Positions 7,475 through 13,848 of a stretch of DNA of 24,163 nucleotides are shown here, piece by piece. How positions within the stretch are numbered: the first letter of the stretch is position 1; every line of letters begins with the position of its first letter. This stretch comes from an uncultured Actinomyces sp. (lineage in GTDB: Bacteria > Actinomycetota > Actinomycetes > Actinomycetales > Actinomycetaceae). Location of the stretch: assembly GCA_937926195.1 (NCBI GenBank), contig CALEXZ010000051.1:1-24163 (forward strand), given 5' to 3'. A program made the translations under genes and the position numbers. Below the pieces are notes generated by a model. The model saw only the letters and a program-made list of their open reading frames with translations. It searched no databases and was not told the DNA's origin.

Positions 7475-9154
7475 ATGGCAGTCGAAGACCAGATCGAAGC
7501 GAAGCAGCGCCGCCTCGGCGCCGTCTTCAGCGACGAGTACCAGTTCCGCATCCCCGTGTACCAGCGCCCCTATGCCTGGGGCACCGAGCAGACGCTCCAG
7601 CTGCTGGCAGACCTGAAGGACGCCCTCGACGACGGCGGCGAGGAGCCCTACTTCCTGGGCTCCCTGGTCCTGGTCAAGCCCCGCGAGGAGGCGGTCTCCG
7701 ACGTCATCGACGGGCAGCAGCGCCTGACGACCCTCACGATCCTGCTGGCAGTCCTGCGAGACCTCGTCACCCACGAAGCCCTGGTCGCCGATATCGGCAG
7801 GGTCATCGAGCACCCGGCGTCCACCTGGGACGATGACGACAAGGCGTGGCTGCGCCTCACCCTGCGCGACCAGGACGCCCCCTTCTTCGCGGACCACGTT
7901 CAGCGAGGAAACACCGCCGAGATCGCACACGCCCACCCCGAGAACGACGCGCAGCAGGCCATCGTCACGAACACGAAGGCACTGAGAGGTGAGCTCACCA
8001 AGGACGAATGGACCCAGGAGCGCCTGTCCGCCCTCTACAAGCTGCTCCTGAAGAACACCTACCTCGTGGTCGTGACGACGGAGAACGCGACCAGCGCCTA
8101 CCGCATCTTCGCCGTCATGAACGCCCGTGGCCTGCCCCTGGAGCCCGCCGACGTGTTCAAGTCGAAGGTCATCGGCGCCATCTCGCCCGAGCTCCGCAAC
8201 GCCTTCACCATCCGCTGGGAGAACACCGAGACCGACCTCGGCCGCGACGCCTTCACGTCCCTGTTCGGCTACATCCGCTTCGCGCACACGAAGACCCGCA
8301 GTCGCGGCGCGCTGCTCTCCGAGTTCGAGGCTCAGGTCCTCAAGCCCTACCTACCTCATGACGGTGGCGGGTTCATCAATGAGGTCCTCACGCCCTACGC
8401 CACCGCCTACGGACAGGTCATCGACGCGGCGAACGGCACATCCGACCTTCCCGTCAGCGTGAGCCAGTGGCTCGCCCACCTCGGCCTTATGGGCAACGAC
8501 GACTGGGTTCCCGTGGCGCTGTGGATCCTCGTCCACGTGGATAACCCAACGCTGCAGGCGAGCCTCCTCAAGCGGTTGGAGACGCTGGCCGCCGTCCTCA
8601 TGCTCAATCGCTACTACTCGTCCTCACGCCGCACCCGTTACCTCAACGTGCTGGCAGAGCTGAGCACCGATCCCGCCTCGGTGCCGTCCTTCGAGGCAAC
8701 CGACTATGAGAAGAAGGTCGCCAGGGATCGCCTCGACGGACCGCTCTACCAAGAGGTCAAGCCTCTGGTCCGCTACGTCATGTTGCGGCTTGACGGACTG
8801 CTCTCCGGTGACGCGGGCGCCGCCTACAAGAACGACCAGATCTCCATCGAGCATGTGCTCCCGCAGACACCGCCCCCGGGGAGCCAGTGGTGCAAGGACT
8901 TCACCCCGGAGGAGCTCACCCGCTGGACTCATGCCCTCGGCAATCTCCTGCTGCTCTCCCACCGCAAGAACTCGCAGGCACAGAACGAGGACTTCGACGA
9001 GAAGAAGCGGCGCTACTTCCAGACCCGCGGTGGCGTCACCACCTTCGCTCTCACCACTAAGGTCCTTGAGGTGCCCGCCTGGACCCCCGAGGTGGTGGCC
9101 CGCCGCCACGAGGAGTACATAAGGCGCCTCTCGGAGGCGTGGTCTCTCGACTGA
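7475..9154 (+). CDS. DUF262/DUF1524 protein, GmrSD/SspE-like type IV restriction-type nuclease
   Basis: 559 residues from the ATG at 7475. The N-terminal DUF262 (GmrS-like) domain shows RIPVYQRPYAWG (25-36), IDGQQRLTTL (78-87, the DGQQR motif) and FAVMNARGLPLEPADVFKSK near residues 211-230. The C-terminal DUF1524 (GmrD-like, His-Me finger) domain shows IEHVLPQ with His460, LGNLLLLSHRKNSQ with Asn490 and a second Asn near 499. Family members are NTP-dependent enzymes that cut modified phage DNA (GmrSD, BrxU) or sense phosphorothioates (SspE). No Dnd/Ssp or BREX partner is adjacent, so a stand-alone modification-dependent enzyme is the best guess. The gene begins 131 bp after the tRNA terminator; a TAACCT hexamer at 7416-7421 could be its promoter. 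The motifs look intact. The exact start is uncertain, since an in-frame TTG lies at 7460. Confidence 0.87.
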   Translation: MAVEDQIEAKQRRLGAVFSDEYQFRIPVYQRPYAWGTEQTLQLLADLKDALDDGGEEPYFLGSLVLVKPREEAVSDVIDGQQRLTTLTILLAVLRDLVTHEALVADIGRVIEHPASTWDDDDKAWLRLTLRDQDAPFFADHVQRGNTAEIAHAHPENDAQQAIVTNTKALRGELTKDEWTQERLSALYKLLLKNTYLVVVTTENATSAYRIFAVMNARGLPLEPADVFKSKVIGAISPELRNAFTIRWENTETDLGRDAFTSLFGYIRFAHTKTRSRGALLSEFEAQVLKPYLPHDGGGFINEVLTPYATAYGQVIDAANGTSDLPVSVSQWLAHLGLMGNDDWVPVALWILVHVDNPTLQASLLKRLETLAAVLMLNRYYSSSRRTRYLNVLAELSTDPASVPSFEATDYEKKVARDRLDGPLYQEVKPLVRYVMLRLDGLLSGDAGAAYKNDQISIEHVLPQTPPPGSQWCKDFTPEELTRWTHALGNLLLLSHRKNSQAQNEDFDEKKRRYFQTRGGVTTFALTTKVLEVPAWTPEVVARRHEEYIRRLSEAWSLD

Positions 9155-9180
9155 TCCCCTCTACATCTCCTCTACGGGAG

Positions 9181-9214
9181 CGCCGCTCACCGCCCGCCTG
9201 GGCGGTGAGCGGCG
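9181..9214. terminator. Perfect 15-bp hairpin after the DUF262 gene
   Basis: CGCCGCTCACCGCCC (9181-9195), a GCCT loop, then its exact complement (9200-9214), 27 nt after the stop codon. There is no T-run, so it would be an atypical terminator, as is common in high-GC actinobacteria. It could equally be bound as DNA. Confidence 0.55.
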
Positions 9215-9276
9215 TCCGTCGTCGGTCGGCGAACGGACCTGACAGGGCTTCGCCCCCTGCTGAGGCAGACACCCCA

Positions 9277-9330
9277 CTTGTGCCAACTACTTGACACAAG
9301 CACACCGACCGCCCACTCTTGTATCAAGAG
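9277..9330 (+). promoter_or_regulatory. Promoter and two palindromic operators of the membrane protein/YtrA operon
   Basis: A 24-bp near-palindrome (9277-9300) has arms CTTGTGCCAACT and ACTTGACACAAG that match at 10 of 12 positions, and it contains a perfect TTGACA (9291-9296). A second, perfect palindrome, CTCTTG-TAT-CAAGAG, spans 9316-9330. With a 17-bp spacer the -10 region would be CACTCT (9314-9319), which overlaps the second palindrome. Both are well placed to let the GntR/YtrA-type protein encoded downstream block its own promoter. The site-regulator link is inference. Confidence 0.6.
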
Positions 9331-9352
9331 CTCATCACAAGGAGTGGTTGCC

Positions 9353-10438
9353 GTGTTCCTGCCGATGCTCGCCGTCGTCCTCGTGACCCTGTTCCTGGTC
9401 ACCTTCCTGCCTGTCGTCCTCGTCCGCACCGCCCGGGCCGCGCCCGCCCCCGCGACCCCGCCCGCGCTCGCCGACGCCGACCGTTACTCCCGGCACAGCA
9501 TCGTCCTGGCCGTCGCCACCGGGCTCGGCGCCGCCGCCACCGTCGCCCTCACCTGGGCGCTTGGCGAGCGCGCGTACTTCGACGCCTACGTTCGCGCCGC
9601 GGTCACCGACGCCGCCGCGGCGGCCGACGGCGAGCTCATCGTCGGCGTGCCCCCGACCCTCAACCTCGGCCTCGTCCTCGCCCCGAGCATCATGGGCGTC
9701 GTCGGGATCCTCGTCCTCGTCATCCGAGAACGACGCAGCCCACTCGTCACAGCACCGACGCGCACCGCCTCACTGTCGCCCCGGCGCGCCCGCGACTACG
9801 TCTCCCGCCCCTTCGTCATCATCGCCACCGTCACCCTGGCGCTCCTCGCGTCCCTGCTCATCACCGGCATCCTCACCTCCGACGTCTCCGGCACCGCACA
9901 CTTCTGGCACGGGACCTGGGACAGCGCCGTCGGGCCAGTGACCGCCACCAGCACCAGGAGCCCGTGGCCGGGCTGGTTGTACTCCGTGCCGATCCTGCTG
10001 CTCGCCGTCGTCCAGACGCTCCTCGCCGCCATCGGCCTGCGCGACGTCGCCGCCCGCGGGCAGCTGACTCCCCGCGCCGACGACGCCCCTCACGCCGACC
10101 TCGACATGGCTCTGCGCCGCCGCAGCGCCGACGCCGTCGTCGGCCTGCTCACCATCTCCTTCTCCCTGCCGACCATCGCCGCGGGCATCGTCATCGCCCC
10201 CGTCGCCGGTGACGCCCTGGGTGCGTTCCCGATGCTCGGCAGGCCGTACCTCGTCCTGGGGGTATGGGCCTTGGCGTGCACGGCGCTGGCGCTGCTGGCC
10301 CTGGGGGCCGGAACAGCCCTCGTCCTACGGCGCCCGGCGGCGATCCGCGAGCGCCTGGCAGACGATGCCGCCCTGGACACCGCACCTCCCGCCGCCCCGG
10401 TCCCGGACCTGCCCGCTGACGAAGGTGAGCACCCATGA
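9353..10438 (+). CDS. Multi-pass membrane protein co-transcribed with a YtrA-type regulator
   Basis: 361 residues from a GTG. This start is chosen because AAGGAG (9339-9344) stands 8 nt upstream; an earlier in-frame GTG at 9344 overlaps that site. There are about seven hydrophobic stretches: the N-terminus (FLPMLAVVLVTLFLVTFLPV), then near residues 50-70, 100-125, 155-180, 208-230, 265-290 and 300-325. A conserved-looking Asp/Arg-rich segment precedes the sixth. The C-terminus is an Ala/Pro-rich cytoplasmic tail. No enzymatic motif is visible. YtrA-type regulators usually sit with ABC exporters or membrane proteins involved in cell-envelope stress or antibiotic response, which is the best clue to its role. 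The stop codon overlaps the start codon of the regulator gene. Confidence 0.75.
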   Translation: MFLPMLAVVLVTLFLVTFLPVVLVRTARAAPAPATPPALADADRYSRHSIVLAVATGLGAAATVALTWALGERAYFDAYVRAAVTDAAAAADGELIVGVPPTLNLGLVLAPSIMGVVGILVLVIRERRSPLVTAPTRTASLSPRRARDYVSRPFVIIATVTLALLASLLITGILTSDVSGTAHFWHGTWDSAVGPVTATSTRSPWPGWLYSVPILLLAVVQTLLAAIGLRDVAARGQLTPRADDAPHADLDMALRRRSADAVVGLLTISFSLPTIAAGIVIAPVAGDALGAFPMLGRPYLVLGVWALACTALALLALGAGTALVLRRPAAIRERLADDAALDTAPPAAPVPDLPADEGEHP

Positions 10439-10866
10439 GTCCGACGTCGATCACCCTGGACACGGCAGACCCGACCCCTCCTTTCGAGCAGGTGCGTCGC
10501 CAGGTCTCCGCACTCATCGCCTCCGGGGCGCTGGAGGAGGGGGCTCGGCTCCCGACGGTGCGTCAGCTCGCCGGCGACCTTCGCGTGGCCCCCGGAACCG
10601 TGGCGCGCGCCTACAAGGAGCTTGAGGCCGCTGGGCTCGTTGTCTCGCGCCGCAGCGCGGGGACACGCGTGGCGCCCGGGCAGGCCCTGCCGCAGGACCG
10701 TCGCCACGAGCGCCTTCAGCTCCTGGCCCGCCAGTACGTCGAGGCCGCCCAGAGGCTCGGCGCCGACGACGACGCGTTGCGTGGCGCCGTCGACGACGTC
10801 CTCCGGCACCCGGAGGTCCGGACGACGACCGCAACGACGGTGCACCATGGCCCGCTCTCCCCATAA
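10435..10866 (+). CDS. GntR-family transcriptional regulator, YtrA subfamily
   Basis: 143 residues. It has an N-terminal winged helix-turn-helix: PFEQVRRQVSALIASGALEE, then LPTVRQLAGDLRVAPGTVA and RAYKELEAAGLVVSRR with the wing GTRVAP at about residues 75-82. After that there is only a short helical tail of about 60 residues and no FCD/UTRA ligand domain, which is the YtrA pattern. The ATG overlaps the TGA of the preceding membrane-protein gene (ATGA), and an AAGGTGAG ribosome site lies just before it, so the two are translationally coupled. It probably represses its own operon through the palindromes at 9277-9330. Its stop codon lies inside the first CCCATA repeat of the lipoprotein array promoter, so it may also relate to the array, but that is speculation. 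Confidence 0.92.
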   Translation: MSPTSITLDTADPTPPFEQVRRQVSALIASGALEEGARLPTVRQLAGDLRVAPGTVARAYKELEAAGLVVSRRSAGTRVAPGQALPQDRRHERLQLLARQYVEAAQRLGADDDALRGAVDDVLRHPEVRTTTATTVHHGPLSP

Positions 10867-10914
10867 CCCGGACTACCCATAGCCCGGGCGGGTGCCTCCC
10901 GGCAGGCTGACAGC
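10860..10914 (+). promoter_or_regulatory. Promoter/operator of lipoprotein unit 1
   Basis: The 12-mer CCCATAACCCGG (10860-10871) is repeated as CCCATAGCCCGG (10876-10887), exactly 16 bp on. The second CCCAT begins 39 nt before the start codon. The -10-like CAGGCT (10903-10908) ends 6 nt before the ATG and there is no ribosome binding site. Here the upstream half is a direct rather than an inverted copy. The first copy overlaps the 3' end of the GntR gene. Confidence 0.55.
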
Positions 10915-11496
10915 ATGCACAAGCCCAGTCACGCCCTTGCCGTCCCTGTCGTCCTTCTCCTCGCCGCAGGCGTCGCCGCCTGCGGCGGAGATGTCCCCGT
11001 CGGCACCACCCCCGGCGCCCCCACCTCCGGCGCACAGGAGACCCCCGGCTCCGGCGGCGGCACCACCGACAAGCCCACCACCGGCGCCACCGACACGCCG
11101 GACGCCGGCAACGGGGAATCAGAGACCGTCTCCGTCACAAGCCTCAAGACCGGCGACTGCTTCAACCCGCAGGGCGACTCGTCCAAGGTCACCACTGTCG
11201 AGCGCGTCTCCTGCGACAGCCCGCACGGCGAGGAGGTCTTCCACGTCGCCGACATCGACGACTCCAGGTACACCACCGCCCCCAACAAGGACGAGATGAC
11301 CGAGGAGGTCCGCTACGCCTGCGCCAGAACCTTCGAGGACTATGTCGGCATCGAGCTCGGCAGCACCATCTACAGCGTCCACGCCTACAACCCGACCCCC
11401 GACTCCTGGACGCAGGGCGACCGCACCATCATCTGTCTCATCGCTGACGAGGACGGCAATCCGCTGACCGGCTCCGCCCGCGACAGCAAGAAGTGA
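10915..11496 (+). CDS. Lipoprotein array unit 1, Septum_form-like domain
   Basis: 193 residues. A signal peptide (MHKPSHALAVPVVLLLAAG) ends in the lipobox VAAC, so the mature protein should be a diacylated lipoprotein on the outer face of the membrane. A Thr/Gly/Pro-rich linker of about 50 residues leads to a domain with the conserved cores KTGDCFN, VSCDSPHGEEV, YACARTFEDYVGI, PDSWTQGDRTIICLI and LTGSAR. Four cysteines at fixed places suggest two disulfides. GDCF plus C..PH..E is the pattern of the Pfam Septum_form family, whose biochemical role is poorly defined. Unit 1 is the most divergent in the middle of the domain (HVADIDDSRYTTAPNKDEM) and lacks the strong terminator found after later units. 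It follows the YtrA-type regulator gene by 48 bp. Confidence 0.85.
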   Translation: MHKPSHALAVPVVLLLAAGVAACGGDVPVGTTPGAPTSGAQETPGSGGGTTDKPTTGATDTPDAGNGESETVSVTSLKTGDCFNPQGDSSKVTTVERVSCDSPHGEEVFHVADIDDSRYTTAPNKDEMTEEVRYACARTFEDYVGIELGSTIYSVHAYNPTPDSWTQGDRTIICLIADEDGNPLTGSARDSKK

Positions 11497-11607
11497 TCGC
11501 CTCAACATCCTGCTCAGGTCCCGGACGGCCATCGCGCCCGTCAGGCCTAGCTACGGGGCTCCACGGGCGGTGATGGGGACCCATGGGGAGCGACGACGGG
11601 TAAGACA

Positions 11608-11648
11608 CCCCATAGCGCCGACGCGCAAGACGTGCGACCCTAGCGGCC
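11608..11648 (+). promoter_or_regulatory. Promoter/operator of lipoprotein unit 2
   Basis: CCCCATAGCG begins at 11608, with CCCAT at 11609, 40 nt before the ATG. The -10-like GACCCT is also shifted by one base and ends 7 nt before the ATG, so the spacing between the two elements is kept. The opposite arm, ATGGGG (11583-11588), is about 12 bp further away than in units 4-8, so the inverted repeat is not preserved here. Confidence 0.45.
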
Positions 11649-12188
11649 ATGCGAAAGACGACCCACGCCCTTGCCATCCCCGTTGCCCTCCTGCTTGCCG
11701 CCGGCGTCGCCGCCTGCGGCGGAGAGACCCCGGTGACGACCTCCACCGGCTCCGCCCAGGAGACCTCCGGCGGTGGCGCCGCCAGCACCAAGCCCACCGC
11801 CAGCGGGGGTGAGACCGCCTCCGTCATGAACCTCAAGGTCGGCGACTGCTTCAACTACAACGACTCCTCCACCCAGGTCTCCGCCGTCGAGGCCGTCTCG
11901 TGTGACGCCCCGCACATGTACGAGGTCTACAACAACTCCGACATCGACGAGAAGAAGTACTCGACGGCCCCCACCGGTGACGACCTCAACACCGAGATCT
12001 CCCTCGCCTGCTACGACGCCTTCGAGATGTACGTCGGTGTGGCCTACGAGGAGTCCGCCACCTACGAGGTCACCTCCTTCTACCCGACGATGGGCTCCTG
12101 GGCGCAGGGCGACCGCACCATCAACTGCCTCATCACCAGCAAGGACGGCCAGCCGACGACCGGCTCCGCCCGCGACGCCAAGAAGTGA
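11649..12188 (+). CDS. Lipoprotein array unit 2, Septum_form-like domain
   Basis: 179 residues, the shortest member. The signal peptide ends with lipobox VAAC near residue 23. The linker is shortened (about 30 residues, SAQETSGGGAASTKPT). The domain follows with KVGDCFNYNDSS, VSCDAPHMYEVYNNSD, LACYDAFEMYVGVAYE, GSWAQGDRTINCLIT and TTGSARDAKK. In linker start (TTSTG) and domain (YDAFEMYVGVAYE) it is closest to unit 9 at the far end of the array, although the two are separated by six other copies. That fits copying between distant units or an old duplication order. The four domain cysteines are intact. Predicted location: outer leaflet of the cytoplasmic membrane. Confidence 0.87.
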   Translation: MRKTTHALAIPVALLLAAGVAACGGETPVTTSTGSAQETSGGGAASTKPTASGGETASVMNLKVGDCFNYNDSSTQVSAVEAVSCDAPHMYEVYNNSDIDEKKYSTAPTGDDLNTEISLACYDAFEMYVGVAYEESATYEVTSFYPTMGSWAQGDRTINCLITSKDGQPTTGSARDAKK

Positions 12189-12221
12189 CCACCGCCGCAG
12201 CCCTCTGCTGATCCACACGAC

Positions 12222-12259
12222 GCCGTCGGCCCGACCCCCTCACGGGGCCGGGCCGACGC
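12222..12259 (+). terminator. GC-rich hairpin terminator after unit 2
   Basis: CGTCGGCCC (12224-12232) pairs with GGGCCGACG (12250-12258), with an inner CCCC/GGGG stem. No T-run follows. A weak smaller hairpin precedes it. Confidence 0.7.
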
Positions 12260-12308
12260 CCGTGCACACGCGATCTCAAGCAGGACTCTTTCCCGGTTTC
12301 ACACCATT

Positions 12309-12360
12309 CAGGGTTACTCAGCCCATGGCTCGTTCGCGCGGCTCCTGGAAACCTTGGCTC
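12309..12360 (+). promoter_or_regulatory. Promoter/operator of lipoprotein unit 3
   Basis: CAGGG-N8-CCCAT spans 12309-12326, with CCCAT 39 nt before the ATG and followed by GGC. The left arm is only half conserved. The -10-like AAACCT (12349-12354) ends 6 nt before the start codon. Confidence 0.55.
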
Positions 12361-12955
12361 ATGCACAAGACTACCCACGCCCTCGCCGTCCTCCTGCTCG
12401 CCGCCGGCGTCGCCGCCTGCGGAGGCGAGGTCCCCGTCGACACCGCGACCGGCGGCGCTACGCCCGCCCCGCAACAGACCCCCGGCGGCGCCACGCCCAC
12501 CGACACACCCACTTCCGGTGCCACCGCCACCCCCGGGACCGGGGGTGGTGACAGGGAGACGGGCGTCATCCCAGTCGCCGATCTCCAGGTCGGCGACTGC
12601 TTCAACTACGTCGAAAGCGACCCGGAGTGGAGGGGGAAGCCCCTTCACGTCGACCTCGTCTCCTGTGACAGCCCGCACATCGGCGAGGTCTACAACCTTG
12701 CCCAGATCGACGACTCCCAGTACGCCACCCTCCCCCCCCCCCGATAAGGAACTCGTAGCCCTGGTCCACGCCGCCTGCAACGACGCCTTCGAGACGTACG
12801 TCGGCGCGTCGTACTCCTTGTCCTACAGCGGATCCCACTACTTCCCGCCCACGTCCGACTCCTGGGCATCAGGCGATCGCACGATCGTCTGCCTCATCAC
12901 CAACCCGAACCCCCGCATCCCCCTGACCGGCTCAGCCCGCGACGCCGAGAGGTGA
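12361..12955 (+). pseudogene. Lipoprotein array unit 3, frameshifted at a C11 tract (possibly phase-variable)
   Basis: The ATG at 12361 opens MHKTTHALAVLLLAAG with lipobox VAAC, a linker TPTDTPTSGATATPGTGGG, then QVGDCFNYVE and VSCDSPHIGEVYN, as in the other units. At 12732-12742 there is an uninterrupted run of eleven C. Read as given, translation passes Leu-Pro-Pro-Pro-Arg and stops at TAA 12745-12747, losing the C-terminal half of the domain. One C fewer would read Leu-Pro-Pro-Pro-Asp-Lys and continue through ACNDAFETYVGAS, DSWASGDRTIVCLIT and LTGSARDAER to the stop at 12953-12955, giving a 197-residue protein. The downstream half is intact and well conserved, so the break is recent, reversible, or a sequencing error in the homopolymer. 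Confidence 0.8.
12732..12742 (+). repeat. Homopolymeric C11 tract inside unit 3
   Basis: Eleven consecutive C in the coding sequence. No paralogous unit carries such a run at this place; they read GTCCCCACT or GCCCCCACC. C10 puts the two halves of the gene in one frame and C11 does not. It is the longest homopolymer I saw in the window. Confidence 0.9.
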
Positions 12956-12987
12956 CCGGCTCAGCCCCCCCCGCTGACCCGCACGAC

Positions 12988-13027
12988 GCCGTCGGCCCAG
13001 TCCCCTCAAGGGGACCGGGCCGACGGT
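12988..13027 (+). terminator. GC-rich hairpin terminator after unit 3
   Basis: CCGTCGGCCC (12989-12998) pairs with GGGCCGACGG (13017-13026), with the inner stem GTCCCC-TCAA-GGGGAC. TCTT follows. The small upstream hairpin seen after units 4-7 is replaced here by TCAG-C8-GCTGA (C8 at 12965-12972). Confidence 0.75.
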
Positions 13028-13075
13028 CTTGTGCAAGCGAACTCGAGCAGGGTTCTTCCCCGGTACCACGCCGTT

Positions 13076-13127
13076 ATGGGGCACTCAGCCCATAGAGCAG
13101 CCGAGTGCCGGAGCGCAGACTGTATCC
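13076..13127 (+). promoter_or_regulatory. Promoter/operator of lipoprotein unit 4
   Basis: A perfect ATGGG-N8-CCCAT spans 13076-13093, with the right arm 39 nt before the start codon. CAGACT (13116-13121) ends 6 nt before the ATG. The region from the preceding terminator to the ATG is nearly identical to that of unit 5. Confidence 0.65.
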
Positions 13128-13673
13128 ATGAGAAAGACAGCACACGCCCTTGCCGTCCCCGTCGTCCTACTTCTCGCCGTCGGCGTCGCCGCCTGCGGAG
13201 GCGAGGTCCCCGTCGGATCCACCTCCGGCGCACCCACCTCCGGCGCACAGGAGACCCCCGGCGGCGCCACGCCCACCCCGCAGCAGACCCCCGGTGGCGG
13301 GGACACCGCTTCCGGCTTGACCCTCGGTGTCGGCGACTGCTTCAACTACGACGACACCAACCCGTCCTCAGACATCGAGATGCTCTCGTGCGACAGCTCG
13401 CACATGTACGAGGTCTACAGCCTCTCCGACATCGACGACAAGAAGTACTCGACGGTCCCCACTGACGATGACTTCGCCACCGAGGCCTCCAACGTCTGCT
13501 ACGACCCCTTCGAGACCTACGTCGGCGTGCCGTACTTCTCCTCCTCATACAGCGCCACCTACCTCTACCCGACGTCGTCCTCCTGGGTCCAGGGCGATCG
13601 CACCATCTACTGCCTCATCACCAGCCAGGACGGCAAGCCGCTGACCGGCTCCGCCCGCAACACCAACAAGTGA
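13128..13673 (+). CDS. Lipoprotein array unit 4, Septum_form-like domain
   Basis: 181 residues from the ATG at 13128. The in-frame ATG at 13029 lies in the preceding terminator and would destroy the signal peptide. Signal peptide MRKTAHALAVPVVLLLAVG, lipobox VAAC. The linker has TSGAQETPGGATPTPQQTP, a repeated Gln/Thr/Pro pattern shared with unit 3. The domain has GVGDCFNYDD, LSCDSSHMYEVYS (Ser replacing the usual Pro before His), VCYDPFETYVGVPY, SSWVQGDRTIYCLIT and LTGSARNTNK, the only copy ending in Asn-Lys. The upstream region is almost the same as that of unit 5, so these two are a recent duplicate pair at least in their control region. Confidence 0.87.
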   Translation: MRKTAHALAVPVVLLLAVGVAACGGEVPVGSTSGAPTSGAQETPGGATPTPQQTPGGGDTASGLTLGVGDCFNYDDTNPSSDIEMLSCDSSHMYEVYSLSDIDDKKYSTVPTDDDFATEASNVCYDPFETYVGVPYFSSSYSATYLYPTSSSWVQGDRTIYCLITSQDGKPLTGSARNTNK

Positions 13674-13705
13674 CCGCCTCAGCAGCCCACCGCTGACCCG
13701 CACGG

Positions 13706-13746
13706 CGCCGTCGGCCCCGTCCCCTCAAGGGGACCGGGCCGACGGT
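13706..13746 (+). terminator. GC-rich hairpin terminator after unit 4
   Basis: GCCGTCGGCCC (13707 on) pairs with GGGCCGACGG (to 13745), with the inner stem GTCCCC-TCAA-GGGGAC. The sequence is close to identical to that after unit 3. A smaller TCAGC...GCTGA hairpin precedes it. Confidence 0.75.
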
Positions 13747-13796
13747 CTTGTGCAAGCGACTTCGAGCAGGACTCTTTTCCCGCTATCACGTTGTTT

Positions 13797-13848
13797 ATGG
13801 GGCACTCAGCCCATCGAGCAGCCGAGTGCCGGAACGCAGACTGTATCC
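13797..13848 (+). promoter_or_regulatory. Promoter/operator of lipoprotein unit 5
   Basis: A perfect ATGGG-N8-CCCAT spans 13797-13814, with the right arm 39 nt before the ATG. CAGACT (13837-13842) ends 6 nt before the ATG. There is no ribosome binding site. Confidence 0.65.

Noticed and set aside
7241..8287. Minus-strand open frame opposite the DUF262 gene
   Set aside because: Antisense shadow running into the tRNA; the plus strand carries all DUF262/DUF1524 motifs.
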